DNA of 39,229 nt from an uncultured Roseobacter sp. (lineage in GTDB: Bacteria > Pseudomonadota > Alphaproteobacteria > Rhodobacterales > Rhodobacteraceae), in the NCBI GenBank assembly GCA_913054455.1, contig CAJXIL010000016.1:1-39229 (forward strand), written 5' to 3'. Position numbers and translations under genes: made by a program. Below the pieces are notes generated by a model. That model did not search any database. It was given only the letters and a program-made list of their open reading frames with translations, and was not told the DNA's origin. Below, piece after piece: positions 7,670 through 15,720 of this stretch (positions are counted from its first letter, which is position 1; every line of letters begins with the position of its first letter).

Positions 7670-8389
7670 TTGGCACGCAAAGGACGTGCAGCCCGCTTGA
7701 CCGAGCGGGCTGCATTTCGCCCTCCAACAGGGCGTTCGCTTGAGGAAAGCTCCCTCACCGAACAGGGCCTGGCCGCCCCGGATAAGAAGCATGGCCGCAT
7801 CCTGCTGATCGCCTGCGGCGCCCTGGCCCGTGAGATCCTTGCCATCAAGGAACTCAACGGGTTGGATCACATGGACCTGACCTGCCTGCCCGCCAAACTG
7901 CACCTCTACCCCGATCAAATCACTGTTGCGGTCGAGGGAGCCGTGCTGAAACATCGCCACACCTATGATCAGATCTGTGTGGTCTATGCCGATTGCGGCA
8001 CTGGCGGCGCGCTGGAGCAGAAATGCGCCGAATTAGGGGTTGAAATGGTTGCAGGCCCCCATTGCTATTCTTTTTTTGAAGGCAATGAAGTCTTTGCAAA
8101 GCACGCCGAGGCTGGGGAAATAACCGCCTTCTATCTGACTGATTTCTTAGTGAAACAGTTTGACGCCTTCATCTGGCGCCCCATGGGGTTGGACAAAAAT
8201 CCAGAACTGCGTGAGATGATCTTTGGCAACTACACCAAGCTGGTCTACCAATCGCAGCTCTCCAACCCAGAACTGCTGGAAAAGGCCCGTGACTGCGCGA
8301 CGCGCATGGGGCTGGAGTTCGAGCACCGCCACACGGGCTATGGCGAATTGCAAGAGAGCTTGCTGCACTGGGGGAAGCTCAAAGCCTGA
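7670..8389 (+). CDS. DUF1638 domain protein next to the corrinoid gene
   Basis: The conserved part starts near HGRILLIACGALAREI and includes LTCLPAKLHLYPDQI, VVYADCGTGGAL and AGPHCYSFFEGNEVF, all typical of DUF1638. The function of the family is unknown. It recurs beside corrinoid proteins and methyltransferases in methanogens and roseobacters, which suggests a role in corrinoid or one-carbon chemistry. Several cysteines and histidines (CGTGG, HCYSFF) could bind metal or iron-sulfur. The start is uncertain: the frame opens with TTG 7670, one base after the corrinoid stop, and another TTG is at 7697. An 11-bp hairpin at 7687-7714 lies inside the reading frame, and no ATG, GTG or TTG follows it before the conserved domain. 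The product is up to 239 residues. Confidence 0.8.
   Translation: MARKGRAARLTERAAFRPPTGRSLEESSLTEQGLAAPDKKHGRILLIACGALAREILAIKELNGLDHMDLTCLPAKLHLYPDQITVAVEGAVLKHRHTYDQICVVYADCGTGGALEQKCAELGVEMVAGPHCYSFFEGNEVFAKHAEAGEITAFYLTDFLVKQFDAFIWRPMGLDKNPELREMIFGNYTKLVYQSQLSNPELLEKARDCATRMGLEFEHRHTGYGELQESLLHWGKLKA
7687..7714 (+). terminator. 11-bp hairpin after the corrinoid gene
   Basis: TGCAGCCCGCT (7687-7697) pairs perfectly with AGCGGGCTGCA (7704-7714) around a 6-base loop, followed by TTT. It looks like an intrinsic terminator for the corrinoid gene, or an attenuator that lets some transcripts into DUF1638. The short U-run weakens the terminator reading. Confidence 0.6.
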
Positions 8390-8424
8390 TAGCGATAAAC
8401 GCCGCCCAGGCTTTGAACATTGTC

Positions 8425-9054
8425 TCAGGCGGGTTGCATCAGGCTCAACCCCTCCTGGGCTTGGGCCTCAAAGGCCTCCATGACGGGTGTGTCCTGCGCC
8501 GCCGCCACACGGGCAACCCAGGCCTTTATCTCAGGACTCTCCGGCATCAGATGTGGGGCCCAAAGAAAGGCTGAGGCCATGATCAGATCAGCAACAGACA
8601 GGTCATCGCCGAGCAAGAATGGTCCGTCTTTCAAACCGCTTTCCAACTGCGCCCCGACCTCAACCATGGTCCGGAATGTTCCGACCAAGGCAGGGTGTTC
8701 AACCCCGGTAAAGGCTGCAACCAAAGCAGGCTCCAGAACGCCACCATAGTAATGCATCCAGGACAGATAAGGACCTCGTCCCGGCGCGCCGGGCTTGGGG
8801 CTGAGAGGCTGGCCAAACAGCTCATCCAGATACATCATGATAGCACCGCTCTCGCGGATGGTTTCGCCTGTGTCGGTGATCAAGTACGGCACCTTGCCTT
8901 CGGGATGGGCATTCTTTGGATCCTTGCGGCCGCTGCCGTCGCCTTTGATGATATCAACGCAGATCACCTCGACCGCGTCGAGTTTCCCCATCAGCATAAG
9001 CTGAGAGACAACACGAGAGGAGCGGCTGTGGGGGGAGTGGTAAAGCTTGGGCAT
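8425..9054 (-). CDS. Glutathione S-transferase family protein
   Basis: The 209-residue length is typical of a cytosolic GST. Residues 1-80 form the thioredoxin-like domain: KLYHSPHSRSSRV holds the putative active-site serine(s), GKVPYLITD the cis-proline, and ETIRESGAIMMYLDE the glutathione gamma-glutamyl site. Residues 90-205 form the helical domain with GPFLLGDDLSVADLIMAS, the conserved N-capping/Asp motif. It would conjugate glutathione to an electrophile or act as a peroxidase or isomerase; the substrate is unknown. It is divergent from a WYL regulator across a 96-base spacer, a layout that suggests local control. Its 3' end faces DUF1638. Confidence 0.88.
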   Translation of the reverse strand: MPKLYHSPHSRSSRVVSQLMLMGKLDAVEVICVDIIKGDGSGRKDPKNAHPEGKVPYLITDTGETIRESGAIMMYLDELFGQPLSPKPGAPGRGPYLSWMHYYGGVLEPALVAAFTGVEHPALVGTFRTMVEVGAQLESGLKDGPFLLGDDLSVADLIMASAFLWAPHLMPESPEIKAWVARVAAAQDTPVMEAFEAQAQEGLSLMQPA

Positions 9055-9150
9055 TGTTTTGAAACCTTTCGGGTTTGTAGTTGTCGATGACCGCTCTATG
9101 CCGTTACCCTCCTGCCAAATTCTGTCAGGATGTTTTGCCTAGGGTGTCTC

Positions 9151-9885
9151 ATGGCCAAATCAGATCGTCTCTTCCGTCTACTGCATCTCATCCGGGGGCT
9201 GACACCTCCGGTGACCGCCGCCCGTTTGGCGGCTGCGATGGAGGTATCCGAGCGCACCATCTACCGCGATATCGACAGTCTGCGCGCCGCCGGCGCCAGG
9301 ATTGAGGGCGAAGCGGGCCTTGGTTACACCATGGTCGAAGACCCTGCTCTACCACCGCAGACCTTCACCCAGATCGAAATCGAGGCCCTGACCCTGGGCC
9401 TGTCAGAGGTGGGACAGCGCGGTGACAGCGATCTGTCACAAGCGGCACATGATGCGCTGGTAAAAATTCTGGCCACCTTGCCCGAACGACAACAACGCCA
9501 GGCCATGCATTCGGTCAATCTGGTGCATCGCTATACAGTGCCACAAACTCCAACCATCGACATGACGCTGCTGCGCGAGGCGATGTGGGCCGAGGAGGCG
9601 CTGGAAATAGGCTACCGAGACCTCAAACAGGCCCATACGCTCAGGCGGATCTATCCGCTCGCAATCGCCTATCATGACCGCGCCGTAATGCTGCTTGCCT
9701 GGTGTTGCAAGCGCAAGGATTTTCGTATGTTTCATGTCACCCGCATCGAAAGCTATACAAAGTCCGGGGAGAGCTTTCGCCCGCGGCGGGTGTCGTTGCT
9801 GCGCGACTATACTGCACAGCTTCAAGAGCGTGACAGAACAAGGCAGTGCGGGCCCCGCGATCAAGACAAGGCATCGCCGCTTTAG
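9151..9885 (+). CDS. HTH and WYL-domain transcriptional regulator (YafY/DeoR-like)
   Basis: The 244-residue protein starts MAKSDRLFRLLHLIRGL, followed by a winged helix-turn-helix with the motif VSERTIYRDIDSLRAAGA (about residues 30-50). A WYL domain lies at about residues 135-215 and contains REAMWAEEALEIGYRD and a variant core, MLLAWCCKRKDFRMF. WYL regulators bind DNA and sense small ligands or nucleotides through the C-terminal domain. ATG 9151 has AGGGTG upstream; the frame opens 7 codons earlier at 9130, but the family begins at the later methionine. The divergent GST is the likeliest target. Its stop overlaps the convergent sufE gene by 4 bases. Confidence 0.88.
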   Translation: MAKSDRLFRLLHLIRGLTPPVTAARLAAAMEVSERTIYRDIDSLRAAGARIEGEAGLGYTMVEDPALPPQTFTQIEIEALTLGLSEVGQRGDSDLSQAAHDALVKILATLPERQQRQAMHSVNLVHRYTVPQTPTIDMTLLREAMWAEEALEIGYRDLKQAHTLRRIYPLAIAYHDRAVMLLAWCCKRKDFRMFHVTRIESYTKSGESFRPRRVSLLRDYTAQLQERDRTRQCGPRDQDKASPL

Positions 9886-10292
9886 AGCTGTGCGGCAGCC
9901 GTTTCGCGTATACGTTCGATCATCGAGCGCACACCGTTGGAGCGTTGTGCCGACAGATGCTCATTCAAACCCAAGCGGCCCAATTCAGCATTTGCATCCA
10001 CCTCCAGGATCTCCGCCAGAGTGAGCCCATTGTATAAGCTGCGCAGGACCGAGATCAAACCGCGCACAATCAGCGCATCGCTTTCACCATCAAAATGGAA
10101 GCGCCCGCCTTCAATAGTGGGGTGGAGCCAGACCTGGCTCGCGCAGCCATCTACTTTGGTAGCGGGGACTTTCAGCGCATCATCCAAAGGCTCCATCGCC
10201 TTGCCCTGTTCGATCACATGGCGGTAGCGATCCTCCCAGTCCTCCAGGAACTCGAAGTCTTCAACAATCTCTTCAAATGCAGCACTGGCCAT
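9882..10292 (-). CDS. sufE: SufE-family cysteine desulfurase sulfur acceptor
   Basis: SufE takes persulfide sulfur from the cysteine desulfurase SufS and passes it to the SufBCD scaffold for Fe-S cluster assembly in the cytosol. The 136-residue product has the family length. The acceptor cysteine is C50 in VDGCASQVWL. Also present are FLEDWEDRYRHVIEQG near the N-terminus and FHFDGESDALIVRGLISVL in the middle. No other suf gene is in the window. It is convergent with the WYL regulator with a 4-base overlap, and divergent from the lipoprotein gene. Confidence 0.93.
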   Translation of the reverse strand: MASAAFEEIVEDFEFLEDWEDRYRHVIEQGKAMEPLDDALKVPATKVDGCASQVWLHPTIEGGRFHFDGESDALIVRGLISVLRSLYNGLTLAEILEVDANAELGRLGLNEHLSAQRSNGVRSMIERIRETAAAQL

Positions 10293-10430
10293 GATGGGGC
10301 ATCCCCTGGTTTGTGACGAAAATCAGCACAGCAGCACCTATGCCGCCTGTCGATGTTTTTCAACAGCTTTTCAAGCGCCGCGCAATCGGGTAACCACAAT
10401 CAACCAGACTTAAAAGACGGGCGGGACCAC

Positions 10431-10946
10431 ATGCGCAAATCCTTGGCACTCATCTTGACGGGCACGCTGATACTTGCGGGCTGTGGCGGTTGGCGTGACT
10501 CACGTATCAACCCTGGCAACTGGTTCGGAAAGTCGAGATCCGCGCCTGTTGCAGAGGCAAGCGCCGAAGCCGTCAACCCCTTGCTCCCCGATGAAGGCCG
10601 CAAGAGCATCTTTGCCCGCGCTGATAAGGAAGACCTCAGTGTTCCGGTGGCACAGATCAGCGAGCTGCGCGTGGAACCGACGCCAAACGGAGCGATCATA
10701 TATGCCAGTGGCATTGCATCACGCCAGGGCGCGCATGAGGTAGAGCTGCGGCCGGTTCCTGAGGCTGCTGATGGCACGCTGGAATATACATTGCATGTTC
10801 TCTATCCGGTGGCCGCAACCCCGGCGGGCAGCGAACATAGCCGCACGGTTCAGGCCGCTGTCACTATATCCGAGCAAAGCCTGCGTGGCATTCGCACCAT
10901 CCGGGTCAGCGGAGCCGAAAACGCCCGCGAAACCCGCCGCCGCTAA
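10431..10946 (+). CDS. Putative lipoprotein of unknown function
   Basis: The 171-residue product has a clear lipoprotein signal: MRK, a hydrophobic stretch, then lipobox LAGC with C18 as the acylated cysteine, followed by GG. The mature part has a Ser/Ala-rich linker (about 30-55) and one domain (about 70-165) rich in beta-strand-like segments such as LRVEPTPNGAIIYASGI and VTISEQSLRGIRTIRVSGA. It ends in a basic tail. I do not recognise the family. The residue after the cysteine is glycine, consistent with outer-membrane sorting rather than retention by aspartate. ATG 10431 directly precedes the signal peptide; the longer open frame from 10353 would bury it. Confidence 0.75.
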   Translation: MRKSLALILTGTLILAGCGGWRDSRINPGNWFGKSRSAPVAEASAEAVNPLLPDEGRKSIFARADKEDLSVPVAQISELRVEPTPNGAIIYASGIASRQGAHEVELRPVPEAADGTLEYTLHVLYPVAATPAGSEHSRTVQAAVTISEQSLRGIRTIRVSGAENARETRRR

Positions 10947-10952
10947 ACCTGC

Positions 10953-10983
10953 TCCTGACTTTTCGAGCGTCGATAAGTCAGGA
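10953..10983. terminator. Long perfect hairpin between convergent genes
   Basis: TCCTGACTT (10953-10961) pairs with AAGTCAGGA (10975-10983), and inside it TCGA pairs with TCGA around GCG. It starts 6 bases after the lipoprotein stop codon. Neither strand has a strong U-tract, so it may act as an mRNA end stabiliser or a weak two-way terminator. Confidence 0.5.
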
Positions 10984-11044
10984 TTGCCTATCACTCAGCT
11001 AAGTCTTTCATCTGATTTGGCTGCTAGTTAAATGCAACTGCAGC

Positions 11045-11452
11045 TTAGCTAGTAGAGCCCGGCCAGTCATCGCCGCTGGAGCGGCAGATAAAGTCAAAGT
11101 GATAGGAGCCAAAGGGACTCTTCCCAAGAGGAACGCCAACAGTGGCGACCTCCCAGTCGCCCTGGGTCACCTCCCATTCCATCAGACACAATAGATCATG
11201 CAGGGCACCGACCTTTTGGTCCCGCAGCATGTCAGCGGTGCATTGCCTTTGGGTTGGCGACAATGACAAAAACAACGCCTTGCGCTCTGCTTCCTGCGCG
11301 GACAGCGGCCGATCAGCGTCATTCGTGCGCTCAGAGTGGCCGTTCTCTTGGATTCGGTCCGCTATGACGTTTGACTGGGCGAGTTGGACAAAGCTGTCGA
11401 TAAACCGCTTATAGGCCTCTTCGGCTGCCTCATCAGTGATTTGTTTCATCAC
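11045..11452 (-). CDS. Small hypothetical protein
   Basis: The 135-residue product is soluble and acidic, with no signal peptide. The N-terminal half is helical and charged (TDEAAEEAYKRFIDSFVQLA), and the C-terminal half has strand-like segments ending FGSYHFDFICRSSGDDWPG. I do not recognise it. Two starts are possible: GTG 11452, with AGGA 10 bases upstream, or ATG 11449. It stands alone between the lipoprotein gene (convergent) and rnd (same strand, about 140 bases away). Confidence 0.6.
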   Translation of the reverse strand: MMKQITDEAAEEAYKRFIDSFVQLAQSNVIADRIQENGHSERTNDADRPLSAQEAERKALFLSLSPTQRQCTADMLRDQKVGALHDLLCLMEWEVTQGDWEVATVGVPLGKSPFGSYHFDFICRSSGDDWPGSTS

Positions 11453-11592
11453 CGTTCAAATTCCTAGATTGCCGAGAACACTGCATTAGTGACGCACAAT
11501 CTGGACGCAAAGAAGAACCACTTCCAAAGACCAGAATCAGTTTTCAGCGGCACGTATCATCGCCGCCAAAAAGCGCTACACAGTCCTGACCT

Positions 11593-12750
11593 CTAAAGCG
11601 CGACGACTTTCACCGACTGCCCCTTGGCGGCCAGGGCAATTTCGCCATTGCATAGACGCAGTGCATCCTCGCCGAAGACCTCGTGGCGCCACCCTGTTAG
11701 GGCGGCTACATCGCGTTCGCCAGCGGCGATTGCATCTAAGTCGGCGCTGGGGGCAATCAGCTTGGCGGCAACGCCTGCGGATTCGGTTTTGGCCTTCAGC
11801 AGGACCCGCAGCAAATCTGCCAGCGCAGGGTTAACCTGCATCTTTTCGCGACTGCGGTCCATTTTAGGGTGTTTGTCCGCCGGACAGTTCATGCCCTTGG
11901 CCACCGCCTGCAAAATGCCTTCGGCAATCGCGCCTTTGCGGGCCTCACGCAGCAACAACCGCGAGCCGCCTAGATCAGAACTGGTGCGCGGTTTAGTTGA
12001 GGCCAGCTCTACCAGCGCATCGTCTTTGAATACCCGGTTACGCGGCACATTATTGGTTTGGGCATAGTCTTCGCGAAAAGCCGCCAGCTCACGCACCACG
12101 GCCAGGAACTTACCCGAGGAGGTGCGGGTCTTAACCCGACGCCAGGCATCTTGCGGCTGAATGTTATAGGTCGCAGGATCAGTAAGCACCTGCAGTTCTT
12201 CCGCAACCCAATGCGACCGGCCACTGCGCTCCAGATCGGCCGCAAGATATTCATAGACCCGGCGCAAATGGGTAACATCTGCCAAGGCATAGGCTTGCTG
12301 CGCCTCGCTCAGTGGGCGGCGAGACCAATCAGTAAAGCGCGAGCTTTTGTCGACGCCCTCTTTAACGATCTTGCGCACCAGAGTTTCATAGCCCACCTGA
12401 TCGCCAAAGCCACAGACCATGGCCGCGACCTGAGTGTCAAACAAGGGCTTGGGAAAGACATTGGCATCCACCCAAAAGATTTCGAGATCTTGCCGCGCAG
12501 CATGGAACACCTTGACCACGGATTCATCGCGAAACAGCTCATAGAGAGGCTCCAGCGACAACCCCTCTGACAGGGGGTCCACCAGAACTGCGTCGTTTTC
12601 ACCATCGCCGGAAAAGGCGATCTGGACCAGGCAGAGTTTGGAATAATAGGTACGTTCGCGCAGAAACTCGGTATCGACCGTCACATAGGGGTGGTTTGCT
12701 GCCTCTTCACAAAAGGCCTGCAGCGCGTCGGTGGTGGTCAGAGTTTTCAT
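11593..12750 (-). CDS. rnd: Ribonuclease D
   Basis: RNase D is a 3'-5' exoribonuclease that trims tRNA and other RNA precursors. The 385-residue product has the family length. The DEDD catalytic set is visible: D and E in VTVDTEFLRE, D in HAARQDLEIF, and Y and D in YALADVTHLRRVY. An HRDC domain follows at about residues 205-290 (WRRVKTRT...LAAFREDYAQTNNVPRNRV). It lies downstream of purN on the same strand with a 95-base gap, so it may be read from the purM-purN transcript or from its own promoter. Confidence 0.94.
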   Translation of the reverse strand: MKTLTTTDALQAFCEEAANHPYVTVDTEFLRERTYYSKLCLVQIAFSGDGENDAVLVDPLSEGLSLEPLYELFRDESVVKVFHAARQDLEIFWVDANVFPKPLFDTQVAAMVCGFGDQVGYETLVRKIVKEGVDKSSRFTDWSRRPLSEAQQAYALADVTHLRRVYEYLAADLERSGRSHWVAEELQVLTDPATYNIQPQDAWRRVKTRTSSGKFLAVVRELAAFREDYAQTNNVPRNRVFKDDALVELASTKPRTSSDLGGSRLLLREARKGAIAEGILQAVAKGMNCPADKHPKMDRSREKMQVNPALADLLRVLLKAKTESAGVAAKLIAPSADLDAIAAGERDVAALTGWRHEVFGEDALRLCNGEIALAAKGQSVKVVAL

Positions 12751-12845
12751 ATATCACGACTTTTCTGGTGTTCTGGTCTGAAGTTCTGGGCAAATCGGCT
12801 GGCCATGGTGATACGCCTTTGCTGTCTGCAATGCAAACTGCCAGA

Positions 12846-13448
12846 TCACCCCTTTAGCAACACCGGGCTGCGATCCCCCGCAGAAAAGCGCCGCAGTACC
12901 GCTGGGTACAGCCGATGTTCCTGCACCAGCACGCGCGCTGCCAGATCATCAGGGCTATCGCCGGGCAAGACGGGCACGCGTGCCTGGCCCAAAATAGGGC
13001 CGTCATCCAATGCTGGTGTCACTTCGTGAACGGTACAGCCATGCTCAGCGTCCCCAGCCTCAAGCGCACGGGCATGAGTATGCAAGCCCTTGTACTTGGG
13101 CAGCAGTGAGGGATGAATATTCAACATGCGGCCCTGAAACGGCGTGACAAACCCTTCGGTCAGCACCCGCATAAACCCGGCCAGACAGACGATATCAGCG
13201 CCCGCGTCCAAAATAGGTTTGATCAGCTCGGCCTCAAAAGCCGCACGATCGCCCTTAAATGGGCGGTGATCCACGGCCGCCGTGGCGATGCCAGCGGCAG
13301 CGGCCTTTTTCAGCCCGCCTGCCTCGGCATCGTTGGACAGCACCAAACAGGGGCGCGCTGGATGGTCGCCGTACATACTCTCGATCAGCGCCACCATATT
13401 GGAGCCGCCGCCTGAGACCAGAATGGCAACCTTTTTCTTGTCGCTCAC
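12846..13448 (-). CDS. purN: Phosphoribosylglycinamide formyltransferase (GAR transformylase)
   Basis: PurN transfers the formyl group of 10-formyl-tetrahydrofolate to GAR, the third step of purine synthesis. The 200-residue product has the glycine loop VSGGGSNM at the N-terminus, the catalytic Asn and His in [13 protein letters not shown], and the folate-site Asp in [11 protein letters not shown]. The start codon is GTG at 13448; it shares bases with the purM stop (GTGA), so the two are translationally coupled. Confidence 0.95.
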   Translation of the reverse strand: MSDKKKVAILVSGGGSNMVALIESMYGDHPARPCLVLSNDAEAGGLKKAAAAGIATAAVDHRPFKGDRAAFEAELIKPILDAGADIVCLAGFMRVLTEGFVTPFQGRMLNIHPSLLPKYKGLHTHARALEAGDAEHGCTVHEVTPALDDGPILGQARVPVLPGDSPDDLAARVLVQEHRLYPAVLRRFSAGDRSPVLLKG

Positions 13449-14491
13449 AGCAAAGAGCCTGTGTAACGCATGCCCTCTCCCGCGGTGACAGTGCCCAGGC
13501 GGCTGACGGTTTCGCCCTCATCCTGCAGGATCGCCATCAGTTCATCGGCGCGATCGGCGGAAACCGACAGGATCATGCCAATGCCGCAGTTGAAGGTCTT
13601 GAGCATCTCAGCTTCGGCAATGCCGCCGACCTCGGCCATCCATTTGAACACGCCGGGAAGCTCCCAAGCGTTCAGGTCGATGTCGGCACCCAGATCCTCG
13701 GGCAGCACCCGGGGCAGGTTCTCTGTCAGACCACCGCCAGTGATATGGGCAAGCGCATGCACGCCCCCTGCCCGTACCGCCGCCAGGCTTTGCTTTACAT
13801 AAAGACGTGTTGGCGTCAGCAGGGCCTCGCCCAGAGTGCCCTCGCTAAAGGGCGAATCCGCGTCCCAGCCAAGTCCGGAGAGCTCAACAATTTTGCGCAC
13901 CAGCGAATAGCCATTGGAATGTACCCCATCCGAGGCCAAACCGATCAACACATCCCCTTCGACCACGCCAGCAGGCAGGGCCGTGCCGCGTTCCATGGCA
14001 CCAACTGCGAATCCTGCCAGGTCAAAATCGCCCTCAGGATACATGCCAGGCATCTCGGCGGTTTCGCCACCAATCAGAGCGCAGCCAGAGCGCACGCAGC
14101 CCTCGGCAATGCCCTCAATGATGCGCGCGGCAGTCTCTGTCTCCAGCTTGCCGGTCGCAAAATAGTCGAGGAAGAACAGAGGCTCAGCGCCCTGGCAGAC
14201 CAGATCATTCACGCACATTGCAACCAGATCAATGCCAACACCATCCACAACACCGGTATCAATAGCGATGCGCAGCTTGGTTCCCACACCGTCAGTGGCG
14301 CCGACCAGAATGGGATCGCTATAGCCGGCGTCTTTGAGATCAAACAACGCGCCAAAGCCGCCCAAGCCGCTCATCACACCCGAGCGATTGGTGCGCTTGG
14401 CCGCGGGCTTGATACGATCCACCAGGGCATTGCCCGCGTCAATATCCACACCTGCATCCGCATAGGTCAAACCGTTCTTGCCGCTGGTCAT
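13445..14491 (-). CDS. purM: Phosphoribosylformylglycinamidine cyclo-ligase (AIR synthetase)
   Basis: PurM closes the imidazole ring of FGAM, using ATP, to give AIR. The 348-residue product has [17 protein letters not shown], then [15 protein letters not shown] (the ATP-binding region), [17 protein letters not shown], and the LTPTRLYVK motif. The start is ATG 14491, with AAGGAG 7 bases upstream. The open frame goes on 30 codons further up, but those are not PurM-like. It overlaps purN by 4 bases, and together they form the pur operon purM-purN(-rnd). Confidence 0.95.
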   Translation of the reverse strand: MTSGKNGLTYADAGVDIDAGNALVDRIKPAAKRTNRSGVMSGLGGFGALFDLKDAGYSDPILVGATDGVGTKLRIAIDTGVVDGVGIDLVAMCVNDLVCQGAEPLFFLDYFATGKLETETAARIIEGIAEGCVRSGCALIGGETAEMPGMYPEGDFDLAGFAVGAMERGTALPAGVVEGDVLIGLASDGVHSNGYSLVRKIVELSGLGWDADSPFSEGTLGEALLTPTRLYVKQSLAAVRAGGVHALAHITGGGLTENLPRVLPEDLGADIDLNAWELPGVFKWMAEVGGIAEAEMLKTFNCGIGMILSVSADRADELMAILQDEGETVSRLGTVTAGEGMRYTGSLL

Positions 14492-14631
14492 CTCTTGGCT
14501 CCTTAAAACTGGTTGCGCAGCCTTTAGCGCAAGGCTCGCAAGAAAGAAACAAGGGAATCCACCGCGCGCAACCTGTCGCACGGTGGAGAGAGAGCTCTAT
14601 GCTTAGATAAGCCCCCAATTACGCAGCCAGA

Positions 14632-15603
14632 TCAGAGGCCAAACTGCCAGGGCGCTGCCTGATAGCGATAGCCCTCGCTCTGACGCAAAACCCGACCAAG
14701 GCCAGGGAAGTCAATATGGCTTCCGGTCAACAACAACCCTTCAGAGGCCGCGCGGTCGAGCATCTTGTGCCGCGTGGTCGCCGTCAGCACCGGATCCGTG
14801 TCAAAGGCGATGGTCCAGTCAGGGTATGCAAACTGCAGGGCGGTGCTGTGGATGATATCGCCCCAGAACAATAGCTGCTGCCCGCCGCTGTCCAACATAT
14901 AGCCCATGTGGCCCGGAGTATGGCCCGGCAGCGGCAATGAGGTGATCCCGGCAACAACGGCGGTCTCTCCGTCAATCAACCGCAGCCGGTTTTGATAGGG
15001 GGCAACTGTCATGCGTGCCATCTGAAAGAACGCCCGGCTGCCTTCCGGCACCGAGGCCATAATGGCATCATCATGCCAAAACGCCCACTCCACCTGTGAC
15101 ACCACCAGCTCCGCATTGGGGAAAACCGCCGTACCATCGCTGGCTACCAGCCCACCTGAGTGATCGGGATGCATATGGGTGAGCAGGATCATGGAGATCT
15201 CAGCGGGGGTCACCCCGAGCGCCGCCAGCCCAGCCCCCATAGCGCCCAGATTCGGCCCCATCAGGTCAGCCGTACCAGCATCAATCAACATTTTTTCACT
15301 GCCCCGCTCAACAAGATATCCATTTACAGGGATATTTACCCCCTCCGGGGTCATCTGATGTAACCCTTGGGCCAGCACGGCATTTGCCTTTTGCGCATCA
15401 TAATTTGCAAAAAGCTGCGGCCCCAGCGGCAGATGGCCGTCCAAGAACACAGTCACACGGGCATCGCCCAGGGAAAACTGGTGCAAGACAGGGGGCAATC
15501 CTGTCTTTGCAGGGGAGCTTTCGGCTTGAGCCTGCCCGGAAACCAATGTGGCCGCGGGCGCTGCAGTGAGTGCCGCAAGAAAGGTTCTGCGATTAATCGT
15601 CAT
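14632..15603 (-). CDS. Tat-exported metallo-beta-lactamase-fold hydrolase (lactonase/methyl-parathion-hydrolase-like)
   Basis: The 323-residue product starts MTINRRTFLAAL, a twin-arginine signal, with likely cleavage after AQA (about residue 27), so it should be periplasmic. The zinc motif HxHxDH is seen in LLTHMHPDHSGGL, with PGHTPGHMGY, an Asp in LLFWGDIIHS and a final His in GSHIDFPG. The Tat signal and length resemble methyl parathion hydrolase-like and quorum-quenching lactonase-like members. The substrate is unknown. ATG 15603 has CGGAG upstream; the longer frame from 15699 would place 32 residues before the signal and is unlikely. It is divergent from a LysR gene across about 117 bases and is its probable target. 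Confidence 0.85.
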   Translation of the reverse strand: MTINRRTFLAALTAAPAATLVSGQAQAESSPAKTGLPPVLHQFSLGDARVTVFLDGHLPLGPQLFANYDAQKANAVLAQGLHQMTPEGVNIPVNGYLVERGSEKMLIDAGTADLMGPNLGAMGAGLAALGVTPAEISMILLTHMHPDHSGGLVASDGTAVFPNAELVVSQVEWAFWHDDAIMASVPEGSRAFFQMARMTVAPYQNRLRLIDGETAVVAGITSLPLPGHTPGHMGYMLDSGGQQLLFWGDIIHSTALQFAYPDWTIAFDTDPVLTATTRHKMLDRAASEGLLLTGSHIDFPGLGRVLRQSEGYRYQAAPWQFGL

Positions 15604-15720
15604 AAGGATCTCCGATATGGTTGGAACCAGTTTCTGGTCGCACCCTCGATCTAGTTTGCCAAAACTTGCCAATGTAGGCATAAACGCCCTATCACGCATA
15701 TAAGCAGGAGCTATACCCTT

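Noticed and set aside
13259..14506. Long plus-strand open frame (415 codons) opposite purN and purM
   Set aside because: It is antisense to two strongly supported purine genes and its peptide has no domain-like features; high GC keeps the opposite frame open.
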